DNA of 51,200 nucleotides. It comes from Syntrophaceae bacterium. GTDB taxonomy: Bacteria; Desulfobacterota; Syntrophia; Syntrophales; Smithellaceae. The stretch spans positions 903-52,102 of the forward strand of contig PLMV01000134.1 in the NCBI GenBank assembly GCA_003141615.1, in the 5' to 3' direction. Both the position numbers and the translations under genes were made by a program. Below the pieces are notes generated by a model, which was given only the letters and a program-made list of their open reading frames with translations, did no database searches and was not told the origin of the DNA. Shown in pieces: positions 1 through 9,300 of this stretch. Numbering within the stretch: the stretch's first letter is position 1; every line of letters begins with the position of its first letter.

Positions 1-555
1 CAGCTTTCGCTGGAAAAAATGATTACACAATTTGTGGGCGTAGAATTGAAAAAAAGCAAAAAAATACAACGCTCGCGCTGGGATAACCGGCCATTGACTG
101 AGGAACAACTGGAGTATGCCGTTCAGGACGTTATATATCTTCCGGCGCTTTATGAAAAACAATCCGCGGAACTGGACATAAAAGATTTGAACGATGCCGC
201 CGGAGAAGATTTTGCTAAAATTGCCGCCGCCAATTGGCAGGAAAAAAGAATCAACCGGCATGGACACACAAAAATTAAAGGCTACTATTGCCTGAATGAA
301 GAGCAGAGAGAATTATTCAAAAAGCTTTACGCTTGGCGTTTTCATAGGGCGAAAGAAGAAAACCGCGCCATATTCATGTTTCTGCCGGATAAAAACTTGT
401 TGGAACTAGCGCAAAACACCGAAAATCCTGAAAAATATTTATCGCAGCGAAAACTAAATTTATACGGTGCCGAAATAGAGCAGATAATAAAAGAGAACCG
501 AAAAAGGCATGTTCAATCAGATAATAATGCTTTAAATCCAACAGAAGTTAAGTAA
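1..555 (+). CDS. rnd: Ribonuclease D, 3' part (5' end outside window)
   Basis: The reading frame is open from base 1, so the gene begins before the window; the ATG at base 19 is internal. RNase D is a DEDDy 3'-5' exoribonuclease that trims tRNA precursors. What remains shows the end of the exonuclease domain: the SRWDNRPL block and the YxxxD motif (YAVQD, codons 39-43 of the visible part), which carries the last catalytic Asp and the Tyr of DEDDy enzymes. An HRDC-like helical region follows (about codons 95-150, around LYAWRFHRAKEENRAIF). Core housekeeping gene. It ends 55 bases before the left attachment repeat of the island, so before integration it lay close to the tRNA-Leu gene now at 37.3 kb. 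Family assignment is good; the N-terminal half cannot be checked. Confidence 0.88.
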   Translation, partial: QLSLEKMITQFVGVELKKSKKIQRSRWDNRPLTEEQLEYAVQDVIYLPALYEKQSAELDIKDLNDAAGEDFAKIAAANWQEKRINRHGHTKIKGYYCLNEEQRELFKKLYAWRFHRAKEENRAIFMFLPDKNLLELAQNTENPEKYLSQRKLNLYGAEIEQIIKENRKRHVQSDNNALNPTEVK

Positions 556-610
556 TCCTGAAAAAAATTTGAGGCAATAATGCGGGCGTCTGGCAAGTAC
601 CATTTGATAA

Positions 611-665
611 ATGGTGCCGAAGGCGGGATTTGAACCCGCACGGTTTGTTGCCACTACCCCCTCAA
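611..665. repeat. Left attachment site (displaced tRNA-Leu 3' end)
   Basis: This 55-bp stretch is identical to 37300-37354. In minus orientation it holds the CCA end, acceptor 3' strand, T arm, variable arm and 3' half of the anticodon arm of tRNA-Leu(GAG), but not the 5' half, so it is not a functional tRNA gene. It is the target fragment pushed to the far end of the island when the element restored the tRNA with its own copy. Confidence 0.9.
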
Positions 666-692
666 TGTAAGGCAGGGGAAATACAAGGATAA

Positions 693-742
693 GGCGGGAT
701 AACAAAAGAAATTTAATTTTCGAGTAGTTATCCCGTCTTTTT
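693..742 (+). terminator. Hairpin plus T-run just inside left att site
   Basis: Inverted repeat GGCGGGATAAC (693-703) / GTTATCCCGTC (727-737), 11 pairs with one G-U, a 23-nt loop and then five T (738-742). This has the form of an intrinsic terminator on the plus strand. It could stop transcription entering the island from the RNase D side; its position beside the att site also leaves open a role in recombination. Confidence 0.5.
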
Positions 743-797
743 AATTTCAGGCAAGAGAAGGAAAAACAGGGGAAACAAGGGTTATTTTTTGCAAAGT

Positions 798-817
798 GTT
801 GACCAAATGTTGACCAA
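798..817. repeat. Tandem GTTGACCAA pair near left att
   Basis: GTTGACCAA occurs at 798-806 and again at 809-817. The same tandem nonamer occurs at 37221-37241 (inside the 3' end of the tRNA-linked integrase gene) and, inverted, at 16649-16668 after the second integrase module. Spacing is 11 to 12 bp, about one helical turn, as expected for arm-type integrase binding sites. Confidence 0.45.
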
Positions 818-954
818 AAACATTAGTAGTGGTGGGAGGGGGAGAGACCGGAACCACTCCCCTTCATTTCAGTAAAGAATCCCTTTCCGGTCAACGTACG
901 AGGATCAAAAAAAGCTTTAGAAAAAAGTTGAAAATCATATTCATCATTTATCAC

Positions 955-1078
955 TTTACATTATATGTATTACAACTTTTGCCGTGTTCATAAAAATTTA
1001 ACGGTAACTCCGGCAATGGAAGCAGGGATTGCAGATCATGTTTGGACGTTAGAAGAAATTATACGAATAGTAGAGTAA
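955..1078 (+). pseudogene. Transposase C-terminal remnant
   Basis: One plus-strand frame ending in TAA at 1076-1078 reads YNFCRVHKNLTVTPAMEAG followed by IADHVWTLEEII. This is the usual C-terminus of a DDE transposase family (N-F-x-R-x-H-x-x-L, TPAM-AG, DHVW-LEE). There is no start codon and no N-terminal catalytic region; the sequence further left does not continue the protein. It is the scar of an old insertion at the left end of the island. I recognise the C-terminal motif but cannot fix the IS family. Confidence 0.6.
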
Positions 1079-1083
1079 ATGGA

Positions 1084-1419
1084 TTAAATTATAAGTACAG
1101 GAATAACTCCTGCTTTTAAAAATGTCTCAAGTAAATCTACAGCAATAATTCTTTCATTAAAAACTTTAATCTTTTCATTAATTGCTCTTAGGCCTTTAGT
1201 GATTTGATGATTTTCAATATCATTTTTTGGAATGTCAAACCAATGAATAATAGGGTCTTTAGGTGCTTCCTTTTTTATGGCATCCAATATATCTTTAAGT
1301 CTTTCTGTTTTGGCTTCGCTAAATAGCGAAACCAAATTAACACGGGAAATAATTATGATGGTATCTGCATCTACATTTCTAATGTCTTCTGCTTTTTCGC
1401 AAACTACTATTTTAGGCAT
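1084..1419 (-). CDS. Unknown 111-aa protein paired with an ArgB-like kinase
   Basis: I do not recognise this protein. It is short, without signal peptide or membrane segment; it starts with a predicted beta strand (MPKIVVCEKA), has a hydrophobic DTIIIISRVNLVSLF stretch at about 19-33, a charged helix, and ends abruptly with GVIPVLII, as if a beta strand closes the fold. Its ATG overlaps the end of the upstream kinase gene by 8 bases, so the two are translationally coupled and probably act together. AT-rich like its neighbours. It could be a small alpha/beta regulator or partner of the kinase; no function can be given. Confidence 0.6.
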   Translation of the reverse strand: MPKIVVCEKAEDIRNVDADTIIIISRVNLVSLFSEAKTERLKDILDAIKKEAPKDPIIHWFDIPKNDIENHQITKGLRAINEKIKVFNERIIAVDLLETFLKAGVIPVLII

Positions 1420-2320
1420 ATTTTATTTTAGATAACTTACTTTGTTTTACTATTTCCGTTCCTATACCACTATCAGTAAATAATTCATTTACTAATGCAT
1501 CCTGCTTCGTTCCATTTATAATATGAACTTTCTTTACGTTTCCTTCTATCGCAGACAAACATGCCAGGACTTTAGGCACCATCCCTTCCGATATAGTACC
1601 TTCTTCTAACATTTCTTTTATTTGGCTTTCATTCACAGATGATAATAATTTGCCATCTTTACCTAAAATACCATCCTTGTCTGTTACAATAATTAATTTA
1701 TAGGCATTAAGTTTTTTCGCTATTTCGGCTGCATTTGTATCGGCGTTGATATTTAAGGCCTGATGATCTTTGGTTTGACTCAATGAAGACAATACAGGTA
1801 TATATTGACTGTCTAGTGCATTTATGAATTCTACATTTACATCAACTATATGTCCGACATATTGATATTTAGCTTTATCAAGATATTCTGATATGGTTAC
1901 AGGAACTTCATTCCCATTTATTCCAATACCCTTAATTTCATCCTGACCTTTTCTATTTATTTCATCAACAATAGATTTATTAACTTTCGTAAACTCCGCT
2001 ACGGCATGATCTAATATCTCCTTGGTTGTTACTCGGATTCCATCGATGGATTCGTGCTTTATTTTTTTACTTTTTAATACCTCATTTAATTGCCGAGAAC
2101 CGCCGTGGAGTAATACGACGTTTATATGTAGTTGCTTTAAAAAAATTAGATCCTCAATAAGATACGAAATTACTTTTTGTACTTCTAATGCACTTCCACC
2201 ATATTTGACGACAATGGTTTTATTTCTAAATTCTTTTATATATTTTATATGCTCTAATTCCTTTGCATGTGCTCCCTTAATTAGTTTCAGGTCGTCCAAT
2301 GTCATCACTTTTGGTGACAT
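1412..2320 (-). CDS. Acetylglutamate kinase-like amino-acid kinase
   Basis: Amino-acid-kinase fold protein (about 302 aa) with the ArgB signature set: VVKYGGSAL nucleotide-binding Lys-Gly-Gly near residue 40, VVLLHGGS near 75, the INADTNAAEIAKKL block near 195, and LIIVTDKDGILG near 215. ArgB phosphorylates N-acetylglutamate in arginine synthesis. I start it at the second ATG (2320), because a GGAGG lies 5 bases before it and the first ATG (2332) has none. No other arginine gene is here; it sits in an island operon with an unknown 111-aa partner and diverges from a MerR-controlled operon. It may be an ArgB paralogue working in a specialised pathway or conflict system rather than general arginine supply. 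Family call strong, role uncertain. Confidence 0.82.
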   Translation of the reverse strand: MSPKVMTLDDLKLIKGAHAKELEHIKYIKEFRNKTIVVKYGGSALEVQKVISYLIEDLIFLKQLHINVVLLHGGSRQLNEVLKSKKIKHESIDGIRVTTKEILDHAVAEFTKVNKSIVDEINRKGQDEIKGIGINGNEVPVTISEYLDKAKYQYVGHIVDVNVEFINALDSQYIPVLSSLSQTKDHQALNINADTNAAEIAKKLNAYKLIIVTDKDGILGKDGKLLSSVNESQIKEMLEEGTISEGMVPKVLACLSAIEGNVKKVHIINGTKQDALVNELFTDSGIGTEIVKQSKLSKIKYA

Positions 2321-2736
2321 ATTATCCTCCATTCTTTAGTAATATTGTCAATTTTTATTATTATAATCATCGTTATCTTGCCAACGAAACTTCATAATTA
2401 TTACACAGATATATATTTAAGATACACCAATTTCGCTTTTAAAACAATAAAAAATGCATCTGTCAAGGGTTTTTTATAATCAATTCATATAAGCATTTTA
2501 TTAAATTTTTACTTGTAGATGCATTAGTATATTGATAATTTATAAAAAATCAACACAAAATTATGACCCATATTCAGTTTCTGGATTTGGTTATGCATGA
2601 TGATTAATCTTTAAGAAAGGTCATTTTATGACTTTTTGTCTTATTTCACCTCAAAATGCGACACCACGTAAAAGACAGTTGATTTGACAAACACTATCAA
2701 ATTAAGGCTGGTCACTTTGATTTAATAAGTAAGTAT

Positions 2737-2934
2737 CCTCCGGCAGAGCCGGAGGCTTTACGATTGCTGGCCCCTCAAAGGGGCCTGATCGCAATCGAAA
2801 AACCTAACATTCTTATCGAAGTTCCTTCAAAACTTAAAAAACTTGTCCCGCAGTGGTTCTCAAATGACGACTGAATGTTCATTTCATACTCCTGGAATTG
2901 TCAAACTCTGGGAGTCCCCCGGCAGAGCCGGGGG
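2737..2934. repeat. REP-like palindrome pair
   Basis: Two near-identical 19-bp palindromes, CCTCCGGCAGAGCCGGAGG (2737-2755) and CCCCCGGCAGAGCCGGGGG (2916-2934), both followed by a TTTAC-like stretch, in the same orientation. Between them is another strong hairpin, GGCCCC (2769-2774) / GGGGCC (2780-2785), enclosed by CGATTGC (2761-2767) / GCAATCG (2791-2797). GC-rich against an AT-rich background. This resembles REP/BIME-type units or a MITE of about 200 bp. The internal part has a short open frame (about 2789-2872) ending in TGA, perhaps a relic. The rest of the 2333-3020 spacer holds only the MerR promoter. Confidence 0.6.
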
Positions 2935-2954
2935 TTTACCCAGAAGAAATTAAC

Positions 2955-2983
2955 TTGACAACCATATTAGTAGGTAATATAGT
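2955..2983 (+). promoter_or_regulatory. Promoter and operator of the MerR operon
   Basis: TTGACA (2955-2960), 17-bp spacer, TATAGT (2978-2983). The spacer contains the inverted repeat ATATTA-N5-TAATAT (2964-2980), placed where MerR-family proteins bind between -35 and -10. The first gene's ribosome site AAGGAGA lies at 3011-3017. Autoregulation by the MerR-like product is the natural inference. Confidence 0.65.
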
Positions 2984-3020
2984 TACATCGTAATGTTATT
3001 ACAACGTAGTAAGGAGAGTA

Positions 3021-3338
3021 ATGAAAGAAGGATTATTACAACCAAAAGATTTAGCAAAAGAGTGCGGAATTAATAAAAGTACATTAAATGGCTATTTAAA
3101 AGACGAAGATTTATTTCCTCCTGTTGAAAAAGATAGTGAAAGTGGATACAGATATTATAATAAGGAAACTGTTTTCACTTTGAAATTGATAAAAATTTTG
3201 AGAAAGAGACCTTATCGTTTAAAAATAAATGAAATGAAACCAATCTTCAAAAAAATTGGCATTAAAGTTTTAAATGATATTTATAATGAATCAAATCAAC
3301 AGTTATATGACTATTTAATAAAGAAAAAACTTTTGTAA
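3021..3338 (+). CDS. MerR-type HTH regulator, short
   Basis: A 105-aa DNA-binding protein of the MerR superfamily. The N-terminal winged helix-turn-helix covers about residues 5-50 (LAKECGINKSTLNGYLK recognition region, then the family's GYRYY signature at 42-46). The usual long dimerisation helix and ligand domain are missing or very short (C-terminus about residues 60-105, basic and helical), so it probably lacks a metal or drug sensor. A strong SD lies 4 bases before the ATG. It heads an AT-rich operon with two membrane proteins and a PRTase-like protein, under a promoter with a MerR-style operator in the spacer. Likely a local regulator of that operon. Confidence 0.8.
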   Translation: MKEGLLQPKDLAKECGINKSTLNGYLKDEDLFPPVEKDSESGYRYYNKETVFTLKLIKILRKRPYRLKINEMKPIFKKIGIKVLNDIYNESNQQLYDYLIKKKLL

Positions 3339-3424
3339 AGATACCGTTGCCAGTTGTCGAAGTGAAATAACTATAAATATTTGGTATGATTATTTATTAA
3401 CGCGCACTTTAAAAACTCATATTA

Positions 3425-3943
3425 ATGGATTATCTTAAATCAAAATTGACAAGTGATATAAGCCTAATATATAGTGTTTTCGGCGTTTTATTATCGGCAT
3501 TTGAAGGTGTAATTCTTGCTAAAATTTTTGCGGCTTCCACATGTAATTTAAAATTTTATGGGTCACTCACTGCCTTTATTCAAAAGTTAGAGAATATATC
3601 AAATTATAATATTAACATTATGCTGAGTAAATCTCTTATTTTTGGGATTATATCACTTTTCTTTTGCCTTCTAATGATTCAATATTGGTACATTGATGGT
3701 ATTTTAGAGGAGTTGGCGGTAGCGCCCAAAAAAGGCAGTTTTATGTTATATATAAAATATACGTTTTCTTTTCTAGTAATTTTATGTGTATCGATAACGT
3801 TTCTTTTATCTCCATCATTTTTAATTAATGACTGGAATGGCATGTTGTTTCTTGCTATTTTCTTTTTCATAATGATAGTTACTCTTGGAATTTCATTTTT
3901 TTATAGGATCTATATTTATAAAATATCATTACGTTGGAGGTAA
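3425..3943 (+). CDS. Four-TM membrane protein of MerR/PRTase operon
   Basis: Unrecognised integral membrane protein, 172 aa. Four hydrophobic segments are visible at about residues 13-33, 70-90, 110-130 and 139-161, with short loops; basic residues close the C-terminus (RIYIYKISLRWR). No enzymatic motif is visible. The gene ends 3 bases before the next ATG, so it is co-translated with another membrane protein and then a double PRTase-like protein. SD before the ATG is weak. In conflict-type operons such small TM proteins often serve as the membrane-acting effector or as a scaffold; that is an analogy, not evidence. Confidence 0.68.
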   Translation: MDYLKSKLTSDISLIYSVFGVLLSAFEGVILAKIFAASTCNLKFYGSLTAFIQKLENISNYNINIMLSKSLIFGIISLFFCLLMIQYWYIDGILEELAVAPKKGSFMLYIKYTFSFLVILCVSITFLLSPSFLINDWNGMLFLAIFFFIMIVTLGISFFYRIYIYKISLRWR

Positions 3944-3946
3944 AAT

Positions 3947-4828
3947 ATGAGCAATTTACTTATTATAACCTTCGTATTAAGCATCACAATTTGTTTCTTT
4001 GTTTTTTTGTTTGCCTTTCTTCTGCGAGAATACCACCTACGCTGTCTTGTATCGGTTTATCCAGACATCGTCAGTAAAACAAATAGTTATGATAGTCTTG
4101 CAACTGTTTTAAAACCATTTTCAGATATTGTTTTAGATGCTATTGTTGAACCACGCAGCCTTAAAAATAAGCAGCGAGGCTTATTAAAATACTTTCGCAA
4201 ATATCCTAGGGTTTATGATGTTATAAGCTTTATAATTTTAAAATTCAAAAGCTTCTTTTACAAACGTCCTATGGCTTATGATTTTATAAGTAATCATTTT
4301 CCTTCTGCACTTGGTAATCTGTCAGAAGTAGCACGTAGAAAATTTAGTAAAAGTCCTAGCGATCTTGATGCGCTACGCCAACAATCACGTAACTTGCGAA
4401 TAGGGCTACAATATGCAAGCGCATCAATCATATTAAATTCAATGGCCAATATTTATCGATGCATGCAAGATTTACCTGTTAAGGAAAAAACATTATACGT
4501 AAATAGTCAAATCCTAGATTCTTTTAACAAGAATTTAAGTAAAATATCGGGGATGATTAATCAAGGGAATGTTTTTAATGCTTATATTGAATTGATATCC
4601 ATGGAGAATATCAAATCAAAGAAAAATATTGGTTTATCAAATCTTAGCGATATTCAGTTAATAGCGTATATGAAAATTAAGATAAAACTTGAATCATTTA
4701 TACAAGCGTATGAGTATCCAATAAATCAATCTTCTCTAAAAGCGAAAATGGATAGTATTCAAATTTTAATAAAAAATGCGCTTAAAACAAATTTAAATTA
4801 CAAAAATGCTATTGAGCAATTTGTCTAA
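3947..4828 (+). CDS. Membrane-anchored protein with helical cytoplasmic region
   Basis: Unrecognised 293-aa protein. One strong N-terminal membrane segment (about residues 3-27, rich in Phe/Ile/Leu) is followed by a long basic, mostly helical soluble part with no known motif. GGAGG precedes the ATG by 4 bases at the end of the upstream gene. Its stop codon overlaps the next start (TAATG), so it is tightly coupled to the PRTase-like gene; a membrane-bound complex with that protein is a reasonable inference. Confidence 0.66.
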   Translation: MSNLLIITFVLSITICFFVFLFAFLLREYHLRCLVSVYPDIVSKTNSYDSLATVLKPFSDIVLDAIVEPRSLKNKQRGLLKYFRKYPRVYDVISFIILKFKSFFYKRPMAYDFISNHFPSALGNLSEVARRKFSKSPSDLDALRQQSRNLRIGLQYASASIILNSMANIYRCMQDLPVKEKTLYVNSQILDSFNKNLSKISGMINQGNVFNAYIELISMENIKSKKNIGLSNLSDIQLIAYMKIKIKLESFIQAYEYPINQSSLKAKMDSIQILIKNALKTNLNYKNAIEQFV

Positions 4829-5997
4829 TGTCTTCTAATCAAATTGATCAAGCCATTTTGAGAGAATTAAGAAAATACGTTATCCGGCAGGATGATATAT
4901 CTGGGGATGATATATGGGATGAATGGAAATTTTATGAAGATATAAATTATTTTTCTAAAGTTTATAAATATTTTAAGAATCACTTTTCAGAAGCACTATC
5001 AACAAGTAATTATATATGCTCGTTAGGAAAATCAGGTTTACCTCTAGCAGCTAAGTTAGCATTCGATACAGGGAAGCCCTTAATAATCTTTTCAGTATCA
5101 GAGTTTATAAAAGAAGAGAGAACTTTTATAATGGGTATTCCTAACGATAAAATTGACCTATCGGGGGCAAATATTTTTTGTGCGGACTCTCATTTAAGAA
5201 CTGGTGGAACGGTAAGGCTTGCTGATTCAATATTAAAAAGCTACCATATAGACAAAATTAAATATGCCGTCATGTTCGATACTTCAGAGAAACCAGATGT
5301 TACCAAAGGTATTGATGTCTATAGTTTAATGCAATGGTCTGATATTAATAAATATCTTGCGATATCTGAAGAAAGGATTGCAAAAGACGATTTCTGGATG
5401 AAAGATGATAAGTATTGGATTACTTATGCAGAAAGCGATAATAAATGGGAATTAAATAATGGCGATGAACAATATGATAAAGTAACAGAACCTGAAATAA
5501 TATTGCTTGAGGATGAAGAAAAGTATTTGCTTGATGATAATATTGAATACGCAAAACCCTTAGATCTCTATTATCATGTGAAACTTTTTAAAGTATTTAT
5601 TGATCGAACAATAAAAAAACTGAATAATATTATAAATACTATTGATACTGTAGTCGCTATGTCTGTTTCTGCAATTCCAATGGCGTTTGTTCTTGCAAAT
5701 AAAATATCTGAATTAAACAGTTCTAATAACCATGAAGTAAAGTTTATATTTCTTATGAATGAACCCATCAGCTACTACAAAAATAATTTGTCAGACCGCA
5801 ACAGTTTATTACTTTGTGATGATATAATGTTAACAGGTGGTCTATTGCATGCTGTACGCAAGTTATTAGTTAAAGATGATAGTAAAATAAAATCACTTGT
5901 TACAATTATTGATTCAAAACAATTCATTAATCGGAAATATCTTCATAGTTTTCTTGCAAATACCAATGCTTCTTTTATTACAGGTATAAGCAAATAG
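4828..5997 (+). CDS. Tandem phosphoribosyltransferase-like protein
   Basis: A 389-aa protein with two type I phosphoribosyltransferase-like halves. Each half has a first-strand motif (SLGKSGLPLAAKLA at about 65-78; MSVSAIPMAFVLA at about 278-290) and a PRPP-loop-like motif (IFCADSHLRTGGT at 116-128; LLLCDDIMLTGGL at 327-339). The second loop keeps the Asp-Asp and TGG but lacks the final Thr; the first has Asp-Ser. A variable acidic segment joins them. Known PRTases move ribose-5-phosphate from PRPP to bases in nucleotide salvage; in conflict operons PRTase domains are also used for signalling or nucleotide depletion. Coupled by overlapping stop/start to a membrane protein and controlled by a MerR-like regulator, it is unlikely to be ordinary salvage. 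Substrate unknown. Confidence 0.72.
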   Translation: MSSNQIDQAILRELRKYVIRQDDISGDDIWDEWKFYEDINYFSKVYKYFKNHFSEALSTSNYICSLGKSGLPLAAKLAFDTGKPLIIFSVSEFIKEERTFIMGIPNDKIDLSGANIFCADSHLRTGGTVRLADSILKSYHIDKIKYAVMFDTSEKPDVTKGIDVYSLMQWSDINKYLAISEERIAKDDFWMKDDKYWITYAESDNKWELNNGDEQYDKVTEPEIILLEDEEKYLLDDNIEYAKPLDLYYHVKLFKVFIDRTIKKLNNIINTIDTVVAMSVSAIPMAFVLANKISELNSSNNHEVKFIFLMNEPISYYKNNLSDRNSLLLCDDIMLTGGLLHAVRKLLVKDDSKIKSLVTIIDSKQFINRKYLHSFLANTNASFITGISK

Positions 5998-6314
5998 ATA
6001 ATCACTACGGGAATGACCCGGCACCAAGTTCTGCTTCTATGTACAAGCATTTTATAGACGATCCCACATTGATGATTTTAAGGGGAGTGTACGAGCTATA
6101 AATTTTGTTACCAACAGACCAACCTTGAAGATGTAGGACGTCAATCCATAATAAAAACACTTCATACCCGACGACAAACATCGATACCACAACTTACATC
6201 TTCTGTTCAATATTTCCTTGACGAACAAGACCGACGGTCTTATAGTTCACCACACAAAAACCAATATCTTATCAAGAGACAATATACGAACGTTTCATCA
6301 GAGGACATTACTCT
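5998..6314. other. Spacer with an open frame lacking a normal start
   Basis: No recognisable gene. One plus frame is open from 6082 to the TGA at 6316-6318 (79 codons, polar composition with LTSSVQYFLDEQDRRSY) and its stop overlaps the ATG of the helicase gene as ATGA, a coupling pattern. It has no ATG, GTG or TTG start. It may be the tail of a decayed gene or a non-canonically started leader. No clear promoter was found. Confidence 0.3.
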
Positions 6315-9300
6315 ATGACCAAAAACGCTTCTGAGCTTTTTATCGTTGATAACAGTGATGGCGAGTGGAAAGTTCGATCATACTTGTCAGATTGGTGCGA
6401 ACTTTCAAAAGCGATTGATATTGCCACTGGTTACTTCGAGATTGGCGCTTTGCTTTGTCTTAAGGGAAAATGGCAATCTGTTGACCGTATCCGAATATTA
6501 ATGGGCGATGAAGTGTCAATGCGCACAAAGAAGGCTTTTGTACAGGGTCTGCAAAAAGTAGTGGATCATCTTGACCAAAGCATTGAAGCGGAAAAATTGC
6601 AGAATGATTTTCTGCAAGGAGTTCCGGCCATTGTTGAGGCTTTTCGATCAGGAAAAATTCAGTGCCGTGTTTATCGAAAAGATAAATTTCACGCCAAGGC
6701 TTATATTACACATGCAAAAACTGCCGTCATTGGTTCTTTTGGCCTAGTCGGGTCTTCCAATTTTACTTTTCCAGGTCTTAGTGACAATGTTGAACTGAAT
6801 GTTCAGATACGTGGCCCCGAAGTAGGATTGCTCCAGGAATGGTATGAAAGCCACTGGGAAAATGCTGAAGATATAACAGCCGACATTCTCCGCACTATGG
6901 AAAGACATACCCGCGAATATACCCCTTTCGAAATCTGGTTCAAGGCGCTGGATGAGTTTCTGCGTGGACATGAATTAACCCCCGACGAATGGGACAAAAA
7001 CAATTCTTGGGTATTTCCTGCTCTCGATAAATACCAACAAGATGGCTATAGAAAACTTCTGGAAATTAGCAGAAATTATGGTGGGGCATTCCTGTGTGAT
7101 GGCGTTGGACTTGGAAAAACATTTATTGGTTTGATGCTTATCGAAAGGATGGTTGTTCGGGAAGGACGGCGGGTTGTTTTATTCGCACCAAAAGCGGCTC
7201 GTGAGGATGTTTGGGAAGTGGAAATCAACCAGCGCCTGTTAAATCTTAATAGCGGATTTGTTAATTTCGTCATTTATAATCACACCGACCTGCAACGGAA
7301 AGGCAAGTGGCAGCAGAATATTGAGCTGACACTCAAAGACGCCGACGTGGTAATTATTGACGAAGGGCATCACTTCCGCAACACCGGCATCAAAGGCAAA
7401 GGAATCAAGGAGCCATCGCGCTATCGCCGTCTACAGAATTATTTGCATGCAGGAGACCGCCCTAAACAAATCTTTTTTATTACCGCTACGCCGATCAACA
7501 ACTCAGTCCATGATTTCCGGCACATGATCGAACTCATCACCAATGCGAATGAACCGTATTTCTCCAGAACATTAGGAATACACAACCTACGATCCCATTT
7601 TGTTCAGCTTGAGAATAAACTTCTGGGTAAGAATAAAAACATCCAACTCGATCTTGAATTTGGCTCAGAGATTTTTGATGTGGAGAAAGCCTTAAAGACA
7701 GATATTGTCTTTCATAGTCTTGTAGTGCAACGCAGCAGGAAATATGTAAAAGAGAGCCAACTGCAAAATGGCGCAAATCAAGTTCTCTTTCCGGAAAGAG
7801 ACAAGCCGCAGGTGATCCCTTACAATCTCAAAGCAACCTATGGCAGACTGCTTGTCAGCGTCGAAAAGGCGTTCAACAAAAAAACTCCGCTCTTTGTCCT
7901 TGGCATATACTATCCTCTGTCCTACTGGAAAGGCGATAAAGATGACCCCGACTATAAGAAATGGGATGAGAACAGACAAAAGCAGGTAGTTATTCTTATC
8001 CGCACACTGTTTTTGAAGCGTTTTGAAAGTTCAGCAAAAGCATTCGAAGGGTCTTGCTGGCGTCTTATGAAGAAATTATTAGCTTGGGTTACTGTACATG
8101 CTGAGACGGAACACGACAAGCGCCGCTTGGATCGCTGGAAACTAAGGCATTCGGAATTGATTGGATACATACGAGCCCATCAATCAGAACTTTGGCCTGA
8201 TGAGGCCGATGAAGATCAAGTTGAAGATTTTCTTGATGAAGATATTCTGAATTCAGTTGAAAAACTTGATCCTGAAAAATTTGCCGTTGATAACATTCTG
8301 GACGATACGTTTGATGACTTAGATCAGTTGGCGGAATTTCTTGATTTGTTATCAGATGCCAAGCCGGAGCGTGATGATAAAATCAAAGCATTGCTAAAGC
8401 TACTTAAGACAGATCCAGTGCTAAAAAATGAGAAGGTAATTATTTTTACAGAGTTCGCGGATACGGCCCATTATTTGGAACAACAACTAACCCATGCCGG
8501 TATCACCGGAATTTGTCGTATTGATGGCAGCAGTACCCAGAAACAACGGAGTGACATTATCCATCGTTTCGCGCCATACTACAATGGCACTTCATCGGCT
8601 GAACTACTGACGAAAGGTAAAGAAGAAATACGAATCCTGATTTCTACAGATGTCTTGTCTGAAGGCCTGAATCTTCAGGATGCGACACGGCTTATCAATT
8701 ATGATCTGCATTGGAATCCAGTAAGGCTTATGCAGCGTATTGGACGTATTGATCGTAGAATGAATGCAGATGTAGAAAATCGTATCTTGATCGATCATCC
8801 CGAACAAAAGAAATTCCGTCAAACCGTTACTTTCTGGAATTTCCTTCCACCGGAAGAGTTAGACGAACTTTTAAAACTTTTCCAGCGGGTAGCCAATAAA
8901 ACTCTCATTATATCGCGTACACTCGGCATAGAAGGGCGTAAGCTATTGACGCCCGATGATGATTATGATCCGGTCAAAGAATTGAATGAACAGTTCGATG
9001 GCACCATGTCCGATACTGAACAAATTCGCTTGGAATATAACCGTCTCATTAAAGAGCATCCAGAACTGGCTTCAAAACTGCCCAACTTCCCTTTAAAAGT
9101 ATTTTCCGGCAAGGCATTGCCAAAGACGAGGAGCCGAGCTGTTTTCTTTTGCTTCCGCATACCACGCCCTGATATGAATCTGATCGAGACGGAAACCGGC
9201 GAACCGCGCTGGTCTGATAAAGCAGGAATAACGGTCTGGACATGTTATGATTTGGAAGAATCACACATATTGACAGATACCGGTGCTATTGCCGAATTAA

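Noticed and set aside
611-665. A second tRNA-Leu gene
   Set aside because: Only the 3' part is present; the 5' acceptor and D arm are missing, so it is an att copy.
2733-2934. CRISPR array
   Set aside because: Only two palindromes 179 bp apart, no regular spacers and no cas genes.
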